Positions 1 to 4,862 of a stretch of 6,508 nucleotides of DNA are shown here, piece after piece. The position numbers were made by a program, and so were the translations under genes. Position 1 is the stretch's first letter. Each line of letters starts with the position of its first letter. The notes below the pieces were generated by a model, which worked only from the letters and a program-made list of their open reading frames with translations, made no database searches and was not told the origin of the DNA. The stretch comes from Bacillota bacterium (lineage in GTDB: Bacteria; Bacillota; Clostridia; Christensenellales; Aristaeellaceae). Location: assembly GCA_023415715.1 (NCBI GenBank), contig JAEZJP010000271.1, positions 1 to 6,508 on the forward strand, in the 5' to 3' direction.

Positions 1-221
1 CTGGCATACAGCGCATGCTCGCACAGCGCCTCGGCCATCTCCGTTACCTGTTCCCCATTGGGTACGTAAGATGTCCTTTCGAAGCCTCCCTCCGTTTTCA
101 GGCTTGCCGCCTGATCCGCCCGGATGCGTATCTCCCGGAGCGGTCCTGCTTTCTCCAATGCATGCGCCAGTTTTTCCGGTAAGCAGGCTCCCAGATAGGC
201 AGCCGCTTCCTTCCAGTCCAT
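1..221 (-). CDS. spoIIIAA: Stage III sporulation protein AA, N-terminal fragment (runs off the left edge)
   Basis: SpoIIIAA is the ATPase-like cytoplasmic subunit of the SpoIIIA-SpoIIQ channel, which links mother cell and forespore during engulfment and is made in the mother cell under sigma-E. The frame is open from 221 down to base 1, giving 73 codons. The visible part starts MDWKEAAAYLGACLPEKL. It then has the family's characteristic EIRIRA segment (about residues 32-37), which corresponds to the EIRLRxGRP region of known SpoIIIAA proteins. A later stretch, AEALCEHALYA, matches the usual 'ls.hSlYa' region. The nucleotide-binding domain lies outside the window, so the ATPase motifs cannot be checked. 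The start at 221 is preferred over an in-frame ATG at 227 because GGAGGG (233-228) sits 6 nt before 221 but directly abuts 227. It follows the L,D-transpeptidase gene by 51 nt on the same strand. Identification rests on N-terminal motifs only. Confidence 0.72.
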   Translation of the reverse strand, partial: MDWKEAAAYLGACLPEKLAHALEKAGPLREIRIRADQAASLKTEGGFERTSYVPNGEQVTEMAEALCEHALYA

Positions 222-227
222 GGTCAT

Positions 228-233
228 CCCTCC
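228..233 (-). promoter_or_regulatory. Ribosome binding site of spoIIIAA
   Basis: GGAGGG on the minus strand lies 6 nt before the ATG at 221. It decides against the in-frame ATG at 227, which it touches with no spacer. Confidence 0.7.
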
Positions 234-238
234 GACAA

Positions 239-267
239 TCCCTATGTTTTTTCCGTGGAGGTTATAC
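239..267 (-). promoter_or_regulatory. Possible sigma-E-type promoter before spoIIIAA
   Basis: On the minus strand GTATA (267-263) is followed by 16 nt and then CATAGGGA (246-239). The ATA-to-CATA spacing fits the sigma-E pattern (kmATATT, 14 nt, CATACAnT). The -10 keeps CATA but departs from the consensus in its second half. The predicted start, about base 232, would fall inside the ribosome binding site and leave a leader of only about 12 nt, which weakens the call. The spoIIIA operon is known to be sigma-E dependent in Bacillus subtilis. Confidence 0.28.
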
Positions 268-272
268 CTTCT

Positions 273-953
273 TTACTCAAACAGAATGATCCCCAATGCA
301 TCGTACAGTGCATCGTCGACCCTATCCACTTTCGGCAGCTTATAGACCTCCCGGGCCTGCAAGACCGCCCGGCTGGTGCCGGCGCCGTACACGCCGTCCG
401 GATTACCGGTTAAAAAGCCCAGGCTTTTTAAGCGCTGCTGCACCTCCCGAACATGGCTGGAGCGTTCTCCGGGTACGAGCACGGGCAAGTAGCTGTCCAA
501 TGCGCCATATGGTCCGCCCTCAATGACGACTTTCGTGCCGTCGGGTACAAGACTGTACAGTTCCTCCGCCGATTTGACGTGCATGCGGATACAGCCGTGA
601 GATGCGTTGGTGCCTATGGAGCCAGGCTTGTTGGTTCCGTGAATGCCAAATATCCCCCAGGGCACATTCAGCCTCAGGAACCGGGTACCAAAGCCTGACA
701 TCTTGCTGGAAAAGCGGCTGATGACCCGCCAGGTGCCAATGGGTGACGGGTTGTCGGCCGTTCCGGATGCAATGGCGTATGTCTTCAATACCTTCGTTCC
801 TTCGTACAGTGTCAGCGCCTTTCTGTTCAGATCAATGTGTATCCATTTTTCCTGCGGTGCTGCAGACGCGGAGTTGGCCGGCGCATTTGAATCGGTTGCA
901 ATCAGCGCGAAAGCCAGCGCAAGCACCAGGCAGATGAGGGCCGCAAGGCGCAT
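273..953 (-). CDS. Secreted L,D-transpeptidase (YkuD domain) with C-terminal peptidoglycan-binding domain
   Basis: This 226-residue protein probably cross-links or modifies peptidoglycan outside the membrane by forming L,D (3-3) peptide bonds. A hydrophobic signal segment covers residues 1-20, followed by an Ala/Ser/Asn-rich stretch with plausible signal-peptidase sites near residue 32. The YkuD catalytic domain spans about residues 36-145. It contains GIHGTNKPGSIG with His105, then SHGCIRM with His119 and the nucleophile Cys121, which is the full catalytic signature. Residues 165-222 (HVREVQQRLKSLGF, then GNPDGVYGAGT) form a PG_binding_1-type domain. A longer start at 983 exists, but AAAGGAGG lies 7 nt before the ATG at 953, so that start is chosen. 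It lies directly ahead of spoIIIAA on the same strand, and a sigma-E-like motif upstream suggests a role in spore cortex or sporulation-septum wall. That role is inference; the enzyme family is clear. Confidence 0.93.
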   Translation of the reverse strand: MRLAALICLVLALAFALIATDSNAPANSASAAPQEKWIHIDLNRKALTLYEGTKVLKTYAIASGTADNPSPIGTWRVISRFSSKMSGFGTRFLRLNVPWGIFGIHGTNKPGSIGTNASHGCIRMHVKSAEELYSLVPDGTKVVIEGGPYGALDSYLPVLVPGERSSHVREVQQRLKSLGFLTGNPDGVYGAGTSRAVLQAREVYKLPKVDRVDDALYDALGIILFE

Positions 954-960
954 GCCGCCG

Positions 961-968
961 CCTCCTTT
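961..968 (-). promoter_or_regulatory. Ribosome binding site that sets the L,D-transpeptidase start
   Basis: AAAGGAGG on the minus strand is an almost perfect Shine-Dalgarno sequence, 7 nt before the ATG at 953. The upstream in-frame ATG at 983 lies before this site, which makes the longer form unlikely. Confidence 0.85.
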
Positions 969-983
969 AGCCGGGAATGCCAA

Positions 984-1012
984 ATTCTATGCATGAAAAA
1001 ACGCCGCTATAA
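984..1012 (-). promoter_or_regulatory. Candidate sigma-E-type sporulation promoter of the L,D-transpeptidase gene
   Basis: The minus strand reads TTATA (1012-1008), 16 nt, then CATAGAAT (991-984). The -10 differs from the sigma-E consensus CATACAAT at one base, and the spacing from ATA equals the consensus two bases plus 14. The -35 keeps ATA but has GC where TT is preferred. Transcription would begin near base 977, giving a leader of about 24 nt that contains the whole ribosome binding site. A sigma-G reading fits less well because the -10 lacks the CATnnTA pattern. The call rests on motif matching only. Confidence 0.42.
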
Positions 1013-1078
1013 CCGATTCGTCCCTATCCGGGCATATCTCCTCGCCGGTATGGGATACAACGGGAATAGCGGAAAATG

Positions 1079-1107
1079 TTGACAATTGTAGAAATCCACA
1101 TTATAGT
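1079..1107 (+). promoter_or_regulatory. Near-consensus sigma-A promoter of the small membrane protein gene
   Basis: TTGACA at 1079-1084 is a perfect -35 box. It is followed by a 17-nt spacer and TATAGT at 1102-1107, five of six matches to TATAAT. The start would be near 1114, leaving a leader of about 47 nt before the ATG at 1161. It points away from the divergent L,D-transpeptidase promoter. Confidence 0.75.
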
Positions 1108-1160
1108 GAATGCGTGTATGGTGTAACTGGGAGAAACGGCATAAAGAAAGGAGAATTCTC

Positions 1161-1430
1161 ATGAAAGGTTTTGGGCTTCTACTTATTCTGGCCGGCATTG
1201 TGGTATTGGCTTTGGGTATTTACGGTTTCATTACGCTTTCCTCCAACGAACTCCCCGGTGAATATACAGACTGGGCCATCGATACATTCAACGCATTTGG
1301 AGGTGGCAGCACGCTCACCGCCAGCCAATCCTTTCAGTTGGCTCTTGTCCGCAACCGTGTGCTGCTGACGGTGATCGGTGCAGCCGGCATCGTCATAGGG
1401 GCCGTCCTGCGCAAAAAAAGTGCGGCGTAA
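1161..1430 (+). CDS. Small two-helix membrane protein of unknown function (89 aa)
   Basis: I do not recognise the family. The protein has two clear hydrophobic segments. The first spans residues 5-26 (GLLLILAGIVVLALGIYGF); the second spans about 66-84 (NRVLLTVIGAAGIVIGAVL) and ends in the basic tail RKKSAA. Between them is a roughly 40-residue loop that is polar and mildly acidic, with Asp, Glu, Ser and Thr. Both N- and C-termini are probably cytoplasmic, given the short Lys-containing N-terminus and the RKK end, which would place the loop outside. AAGGAG (1148-1153) lies 7 nt before this ATG. An upstream in-frame ATG at 1110 lies at the predicted transcription start and lacks such a site. 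It appears to be monocistronic, with its own strong promoter, and converges on hemW with a 12-nt gap. The coding call is supported by promoter, ribosome site and membrane pattern; function is unknown. Confidence 0.82.
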   Translation: MKGFGLLLILAGIVVLALGIYGFITLSSNELPGEYTDWAIDTFNAFGGGSTLTASQSFQLALVRNRVLLTVIGAAGIVIGAVLRKKSAA

Positions 1431-1442
1431 AGGATATCTCTT

Positions 1443-2606
1443 TCAGTCCATCAGCTCCACCAGAACAGCATTTTGCACATCCATGCCCCGGCGTGTCAGC
1501 CGCAAGCAGCCGTCATCATATTCCAGCAGTCCCCTGTCAACCAGGGGGCTGATTTTATTGCCGAAGGCTTCCTGAAGCGTGCGCCCGTGACGGCGAAGGA
1601 AATTCGCTTCCTTCAAGCCCATTATCACCCTCAGCCCCAGCATCAGCGTTTCAAACTCCGCCTCCCGATTTGGGATTGCCCTGCATTCCTCCACGGGAAT
1701 AACGCTAAGATCCATGCTCCTCAAATACTCCTCCAAATTCCGGGTATTGCCAAAGCGCTTATAGGCACCCATTTCAGGATCGCAGTCAAGCCGGCTGTGG
1801 GCTGCCGCGCCCAGGCCCAGGTAGTTCGCTCCCTGCCAATAGCCCAGGTTATGGCGGCATTCCCGGTCAGGCTTTGTAAAGTTTGATATCTCATAGGGCT
1901 TAAGCCCTGCTTTCATTAAAAAGCGAAGAGCGTCATCATACATCCCCCGCTCCGCATCTTCATCCGGCAGTTGAAGCTGTCCTTTTGCCGCCTGCTCGTA
2001 AAGGACCGTTCCTTCCTCCAGGATCATGCCGTAGCAGGAAATATGCTCCGGGTGAAGCTCCAATGCCGATTTAAGCGTCTCCCGCCATTCCTCCCGCGTT
2101 TGTAAAGGCAAACCGAACATCAGGTCAATGTTCAGGTTCTCAAAGCCTGCCTGCCGGGCCATCAACACGGACTCCTCCACTTCTTCCCAGCAATGTATGC
2201 GCCCCAGCGCGTGCAAAAGCGTTCTCTGCCTGGCCTGCGCCCCCAGCGAAAGCCGGTTCACCTGATGGGTACGCAGCATATGCAAAAAATCTTCCGTGAG
2301 CGTGCCGGGGTTTGCTTCGCAGGTGACCTCTGCGTTTTTTACCTGCGGAAAGGCGTCAAACAGGCAATCCAGCACCTGCGCAAGAAGTTCCGGGGGAAGC
2401 ATAGACGGCGTACCGCCGCCAATATACGCTGTAAGGACGGGCACATGACCCAGTTCATTGGCACGCAGCCGTATTTCTTTCATCAAGGCCCGGCAATAGT
2501 GTTCCATGGAATCCTCACGCCCGGCGCAGGAAGCAAAATCGCAATAAAGGCACTTGCGTTTGCAAAAGGGGATATGCACGTATACCTCCATATTCTCCAA
2601 AACCAT
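1443..2606 (-). CDS. hemW: Radical SAM heme chaperone HemW (coproporphyrinogen III oxidase-like)
   Basis: HemW binds heme and delivers it to haem proteins. It is often mis-annotated as oxygen-independent coproporphyrinogen oxidase (HemN). The 387-residue length is typical. HIPFCKRKCLYCDF (residues 11-24) supplies the CxxxCxxC 4Fe-4S site with Cys15, Cys19 and Cys22. The following DF, rather than the extra cysteine of true HemN, favours HemW. GGGTPS (63-68) is the SAM-binding glycine motif. SLGAQARQRTLLHALGRIH (120-138), FGLPLQT (164-170), RHNLGYW (251-257) and GLGAAAHS (264-271) are further family signatures. Residues from about 310 form the C-terminal winged-helix HemN_C region. The start at 2606 has GAGAGGG 4 nt upstream. 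The in-frame ATG at 2591 has GGAG only 3 nt away and would begin MEVYVHIPF, as many homologues do, so the start is uncertain by five residues. No lepA or hrcA neighbour is seen, although these are common in Firmicutes. Confidence 0.95.
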   Translation of the reverse strand: MVLENMEVYVHIPFCKRKCLYCDFASCAGREDSMEHYCRALMKEIRLRANELGHVPVLTAYIGGGTPSMLPPELLAQVLDCLFDAFPQVKNAEVTCEANPGTLTEDFLHMLRTHQVNRLSLGAQARQRTLLHALGRIHCWEEVEESVLMARQAGFENLNIDLMFGLPLQTREEWRETLKSALELHPEHISCYGMILEEGTVLYEQAAKGQLQLPDEDAERGMYDDALRFLMKAGLKPYEISNFTKPDRECRHNLGYWQGANYLGLGAAAHSRLDCDPEMGAYKRFGNTRNLEEYLRSMDLSVIPVEECRAIPNREAEFETLMLGLRVIMGLKEANFLRRHGRTLQEAFGNKISPLVDRGLLEYDDGCLRLTRRGMDVQNAVLVELMD

Positions 2607-2635
2607 GCCACCCTCTCCCCTCTCCCTTTTCCGCT

Positions 2636-2644
2636 ATTGTATCA
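2636..2644 (-). promoter_or_regulatory. Extended -10 promoter for hemW
   Basis: The minus strand reads TGATACAAT (2644-2636), a TGn extended -10 with TACAAT matching five of six consensus bases. The -35 position (2664-2659, TGGCAA) is poor, as is usual with extended -10 promoters. The start would be near 2629, at the head of a purine-rich leader (2630-2611) that carries the ribosome site. Confidence 0.5.
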
Positions 2645-2679
2645 TGATGGATCACGGATTGCCAGACGGCATTGGAAAT

Positions 2680-2751
2680 CACAAGAAAGCACACCAAAAA
2701 ATGCGTGCAAATTGCCATAAAATCATGTATGATAAATGCAGCTTTCTTGTG
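2680..2751. repeat. 11-bp perfect inverted repeat in the hemW-acetyltransferase intergenic region
   Basis: CACAAGAAAGC at 2680-2690 is the exact reverse complement of GCTTTCTTGTG at 2741-2751, with 50 nt between the arms. The arms flank a possible -10 box (TATGAT, 2728-2733) in front of the acetyltransferase gene. It could be a paired operator or an RNA stem in the leader. No T-run follows, so it is not a terminator. Confidence 0.5.
2705..2733 (+). promoter_or_regulatory. Weak candidate promoter for the acetyltransferase gene
   Basis: TATGAT at 2728-2733 matches five of six -10 bases. At 17-nt spacing the -35 would be GTGCAA (2705-2710), only three of six matches. It lies between the arms of the 11-bp inverted repeat. 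This is the best candidate before the gene, but it is weak. Confidence 0.28.
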
Positions 2752-2766
2752 TGCGGAGAATCATCA

Positions 2767-2850
2767 ATGGAGTGGCTTGAGCAAACGGTGCATACTGCAG
2801 CAAAAGCCGGTATCCTGCTGGTGGTAAGCATAATGAAAGGTATGTTATGA
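2767..2850 (+). CDS. Possible 27-residue leader ORF overlapping the acetyltransferase start
   Basis: The ORF begins at ATG 2767 with GGAG 8 nt upstream (2755-2758) and ends at the TGA at 2848-2850. That TGA forms an ATGA overlap with the next gene's start codon at 2847. The peptide starts MEWLEQTVHTAAKAG and continues with a hydrophobic ILLVVSIM run ending KGML, so it could be amphipathic or membrane-associated. The overlap would allow translational coupling to the acetyltransferase. No family is recognised, and the ORF is short enough to occur by chance; only the ribosome site and overlap favour it. Confidence 0.25.
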   Translation: MEWLEQTVHTAAKAGILLVVSIMKGML

Positions 2851-3437
2851 GCGGCAGCCCGGAAACTGAACGGCCCGGTTTTATTCGGCTTGATACGGAA
2901 CGCATGATTCTAAGGGAACATTATCCTTCCGACCTTCCAACACACCATGCTCTTTTTTCTGATGAAAAGGCCATGTATTACCTTCAGGATCTGCAAACAA
3001 GAACTATGGCCGAATCGGAATCAAACCTGCAATTCGCTATGAAAGAAATCGGCATCGGTAATAGGGCGCATGTATTCCTTCGCATGGAGGACAAGCGCAC
3101 AGGCAGCCATATTGGCGAGATCGGGTATACGGTAAGCACCTTTACACCTTTGGGCAAACTGGCCGAACTGGGCTACTTCACCTATCCCCGCTTCTGGAAT
3201 CAGGGGTATACCTCCGAGGCGGTTAAGGAACTTATGCGCTTTGCGTTCATGGATGACGGCGTTTACCGCATGTCCGTAGGCTGCCTGAAGGAAAACACGG
3301 GCTCCGAGCGGGTCATGCAAAAGTGCGGCTTTATCAAGGAAGCGGAATTCAAACAGCTCGTGTGGCACGACGGGAAGCTCAAGGACAGGGTCATTTACCG
3401 GCTGCTGAAGAGCGAATGGTTGGCGCAGCAAACTTAG
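2847..3437 (+). CDS. GNAT-family N-acetyltransferase (RimJ/RimL-like)
   Basis: This 196-residue protein is predicted to transfer acetyl from acetyl-CoA to an amine, either a protein N-terminus or a small molecule. The substrate cannot be read from the sequence. It has the Acetyltransf_3 layout: RLDTERMILREHYPSDLP (about residues 14-31) at the N-terminus, the central strands GSHIGEIGYTV (86-96), and ELGYFTYPRFWNQGYTSEAV (107-126). The last of these holds the acetyl-CoA pyrophosphate-binding loop, QGYTSEA, where many homologues have KGYATEA. NTGSERVMQKCGF (150-162) is the typical motif-B region. The C-terminal WHDGKLKDRVIYRLL matches the usual end of the fold. AAAGG (2836-2840) lies 6 nt before the ATG. 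It is transcribed divergently from hemW and may be coupled to a short upstream ORF by ATGA. No operon partner follows; the repeat region begins shortly after the stop. Confidence 0.92.
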   Translation: MSGSPETERPGFIRLDTERMILREHYPSDLPTHHALFSDEKAMYYLQDLQTRTMAESESNLQFAMKEIGIGNRAHVFLRMEDKRTGSHIGEIGYTVSTFTPLGKLAELGYFTYPRFWNQGYTSEAVKELMRFAFMDDGVYRMSVGCLKENTGSERVMQKCGFIKEAEFKQLVWHDGKLKDRVIYRLLKSEWLAQQT

Positions 3438-3521
3438 TACTACAGCAACTACGGTAGTTACAAAATGCTTGTGGGTTTGCCTTGTAATCAAGACCTCCGT
3501 AAGTGAAGTCAACAGTCAATC

Positions 3522-3609
3522 AACACCGTAGGGGCGATTTCCAATCGCCCGCCAAGTGGCAAATCCTGACCGCAACATGCGGTCGATTGCAAATCGCCCC
3601 TACGGTGTT
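3522..3609. repeat. Hairpin-rich repeat element with 19-bp perfect terminal inverted repeats
   Basis: The left arm at 3522-3540 (AACACCGTAGGGGCGATTT) is the exact reverse complement of the right arm at 3591-3609. Inside are two further perfect hairpins. The first is GGGCGATT with AATCGCCC around a 3-nt loop (3532-3550), which reuses part of the left arm. The second is GACCGCA with TGCGGTC around ACA (3568-3584). The unit could fold as one long stem or as alternative small stems. GTAGGGGCGATT-type palindromic repeats occur as intergenic families in many Firmicutes genomes; membership of a particular family is my inference. No transposase is present. Confidence 0.85.
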
Positions 3610-3659
3610 CAGGCAAAGATGAATAGACTTGCCAAGCAACCAGGATCCCGGCATGGAAG
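3590..3659 (-). repeat. Repeat segment copy A (inverted relative to copy B)
   Basis: Read on the minus strand from 3659, this 70-nt segment runs from CTTCCATGCCGGG through CCTGGTTGCTTGGCAA and ATTCATCTTTG to GTAGGGGCGATTTG. It aligns without gaps to 6396-6465 on the plus strand with 10 mismatches by my count, about 86% identity. Its last part is the right arm of the 19-bp inverted repeat, so the repeated unit extends beyond the hairpin core. Confidence 0.85.
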
Positions 3660-3678
3660 TTCAATAGCAAACTGCAAT

Positions 3679-3707
3679 TTGAAACACTTACAAACACTAA
3701 ATAAATT
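3679..3707 (+). promoter_or_regulatory. Candidate sigma-A promoter for the HIT-cupin-amidase operon
   Basis: TTGAAA at 3679-3684 (five of six matches) is followed by 17 nt and TAAATT at 3702-3707 (four of six). The start would be near 3714, leaving a leader of about 85 nt before the HIT gene. It lies just beyond copy A of the repeat. Confidence 0.35.
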
Positions 3708-3798
3708 GGTAATCAACAGGTCGGTAGTTTGCGTTTGCTTGTTTCCCGTAACTTTTGCAGTTGAAAAAACACCAGTTTGTTGACAGGGGGAAATACGC

Positions 3799-4248
3799 AT
3801 GTCCTGCCTTATATGCGAGCGGATACAGCTCATCCGCGAGGGAAAAAATCCGTATTTTGTGGCGGAACTGGAAACCGGCTATGTGGTTCTGGGTGATCAC
3901 CAACACTTTCGCGGTTACACGCTGTTTTTGTGCAAGGAGCATTGCAGCGAGCTTTTCCAGTTGCCCGAAGCCTTCAGGAATAAGCATCTTGAAGAAATGG
4001 TACTGGTATCCAAAGCGGTATACGAAACCTTTCACCCCGAAAAGCTGAATTATGAAGTGCTGGGCAATGGCGACAGCCATATCCACTGGCATCTGTTCCC
4101 AAGAAATACAGGCGACACGCCAAGGCGCGGACCCGTTTGGCTCCTTCCGCCGGAGGAAATGTATCACGAATCCAAGAAACCGTCCGCCGAGGAATTAAAA
4201 AGCATGGTTGACCAACTGAAAAGCCAAATCGTTAAGCTTATACGGTAA
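3799..4248 (+). CDS. HIT-family nucleotide-binding protein (histidine triad)
   Basis: This 149-residue protein belongs to the histidine-triad hydrolase/transferase superfamily, cytoplasmic enzymes that cleave nucleoside phosphoramidates or dinucleoside polyphosphates. The triad is HIHWHLF (residues 94-100), with His94, His96 and His98; His96 is the expected nucleophile by family analogy. The segment NYEVLGNGDSHIHWHLFPR fits the family pattern, normally N-x-G-x(2)-AGQ-x-V-x-HxHxH, but the usual AGQ is replaced by NGD. CLIC (Cys3-Cys6) at the N-terminus is the CxxC of zinc-binding HIT proteins; Cys45, His48 and Cys49 lie in the next conserved block. The C-terminus is a charged helix. AGGGGG (3785-3790) lies 8 nt before the ATG. 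It is the first gene of a run of four on the plus strand, with 41 nt to the next. The substrate is unknown. Confidence 0.92.
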   Translation: MSCLICERIQLIREGKNPYFVAELETGYVVLGDHQHFRGYTLFLCKEHCSELFQLPEAFRNKHLEEMVLVSKAVYETFHPEKLNYEVLGNGDSHIHWHLFPRNTGDTPRRGPVWLLPPEEMYHESKKPSAEELKSMVDQLKSQIVKLIR

Positions 4249-4272
4249 ATCATGAGCACATTTGCAAAAGAT

Positions 4273-4280
4273 GAAGGAGG
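4273..4280 (+). promoter_or_regulatory. Ribosome binding site supporting a TTG start
   Basis: GAAGGAGG at 4273-4280 lies 9 nt before the TTG at 4290. No in-frame ATG near it offers a competing start, so the TTG is the best choice. Confidence 0.7.
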
Positions 4281-4289
4281 AAGAAAAAC

Positions 4290-4802
4290 TTGTCAAAGCT
4301 GATTCATTTGGAAATCAAGGAACTGGGCGAATGGTGTATTGCAGGCAAAGAGATCAGGGTGGAAATGGGTAAGGTAAACCCCATCCCCGCTTTCTGGGAC
4401 GCCTGCTTTGCCGATGGAACATTTGCCGCGCTGGAAGCGCAAAAGGATTGGGTTCTTTGTCCCGATTACGTCGGCTTCATGACCGACTGGCAGGGAAGCG
4501 ACAATACTTTCATCTATATTTGCGGCATGATGATGAAGCCAGGCTGCCCCTTGCCGGAGGGTGGTTTTGTTTCGCGTTCCATTGCATCTTCCAGCGCCGC
4601 GGTTGGCTGGATTCAGGGCGATAACACCCAGGATGTATGCATGCCGGCCCATGAATACACGAACAAAGCGATGGAAGAAAAGGGATATACAAACGAAGGT
4701 TTTACTTGGTGCATGGAACTGTACAATTGCCCCAGGTTCACAACACCGGATGAAAAAGGGCAGATCATACTCGATTATTACATCCCGTGCCGCAAAAAGT
4801 AA
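4290..4802 (+). CDS. GyrI-like / AraC effector-binding-domain protein, cysteine-rich, stand-alone
   Basis: This 170-residue protein looks like a free-standing GyrI-like effector-binding domain, the ligand pocket found in BmrR- and Rob-type regulators and in Cass2-type proteins, here without a DNA-binding domain. Supporting regions are the N-terminal strand with WCIAGKEIRV (15-24), IPAFWDACFADG (32-43), the central YVGFMTDW...TFIYICGMMM (60-82), and the C-terminal GFTWCMELYNCPRF...IILDYYIPCRK (137-169). In the last region a conserved glutamate (Glu143) and the final IPC/IPV strand are typical. It carries nine cysteines (16, 39, 57, 78, 86, 117, 141, 147, 167), unusually many for the family and for a cytoplasmic protein of this size. 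The start is TTG with GGAGG upstream. It sits between the HIT and cupin genes in a probable operon. A ligand-binding or small-molecule-hydrolysing role is inferred; the ligand is unknown. Confidence 0.78.
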   Translation: MSKLIHLEIKELGEWCIAGKEIRVEMGKVNPIPAFWDACFADGTFAALEAQKDWVLCPDYVGFMTDWQGSDNTFIYICGMMMKPGCPLPEGGFVSRSIASSSAAVGWIQGDNTQDVCMPAHEYTNKAMEEKGYTNEGFTWCMELYNCPRFTTPDEKGQIILDYYIPCRKK

Positions 4803-4862
4803 TGCGTTTGGCTGCTTAAGGATATAGGGTGGCCATTACGCACCAAGGTTGGAGGGAAAAAC

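Larger units (their letters stand above)
3438..3798. other. 361-base gene-free region between the acetyltransferase and HIT genes
   Basis: No coding signal is convincing here on either strand. The region holds a short hairpin just after the acetyltransferase stop (AACTA, CGG loop, TAGTT, about 3448-3460). It then has the repeat element at 3522-3609 with its flanking repeated segment to 3659, followed by an AT-richer stretch with a candidate promoter and the HIT gene's leader. The ORF-like frames that cross it are made of repeat sequence. Confidence 0.7.

Noticed and set aside
71..289. Plus-strand open frame of 72 codons at the left edge
   Set aside because: It lies opposite the spoIIIAA start and the intergenic gap, its composition is Pro/Ser-rich shadow-like, and no ribosome site was seen. 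The minus-strand reading has family motifs and a good ribosome site.
273..983. Longer L,D-transpeptidase starting at 983
   Set aside because: The ATG at 953 has AAAGGAGG 7 nt upstream. The extra ten residues would be translated from the ribosome site itself (KGGGG) and would lie ahead of the signal peptide.
1110..1160. Upstream in-frame start for the small membrane protein
   Set aside because: The ATG at 1110 sits at the predicted transcription start and has no ribosome site, whereas 1161 has AAGGAG at 7 nt and begins right at the first helix.
1443..2606. True oxygen-independent coproporphyrinogen oxidase (HemN)
   Set aside because: The Fe-S motif is CxxxCxxCDF without HemN's following cysteine, and the length and the HNxxYW and GxGxxAHS motifs match HemW.
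3021..3512. Long minus-strand frame opposite the acetyltransferase
   Set aside because: It overlaps a gene with clear GNAT motifs and has no motifs of its own, so it is an antisense shadow. The same applies to the minus-strand frame at 3697-4167 opposite the HIT gene.
3522..3609. Repeat hairpin as a rho-independent terminator for the acetyltransferase
   Set aside because: No T-run follows the stem on either strand; the plus strand continues CAGGCAAAG. It might still slow polymerase or protect RNA ends, but it does not fit the standard form.
3509..3697. Minus-strand ORF of 62 codons through the repeat
   Set aside because: Most of it is translated repeat sequence. There is no ribosome site or recognisable domain.
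3780..3785. TTGACA as a -35 box near the HIT gene
   Set aside because: It lies only 13 nt before the start codon and overlaps the ribosome site, so any transcript would begin inside the coding region.
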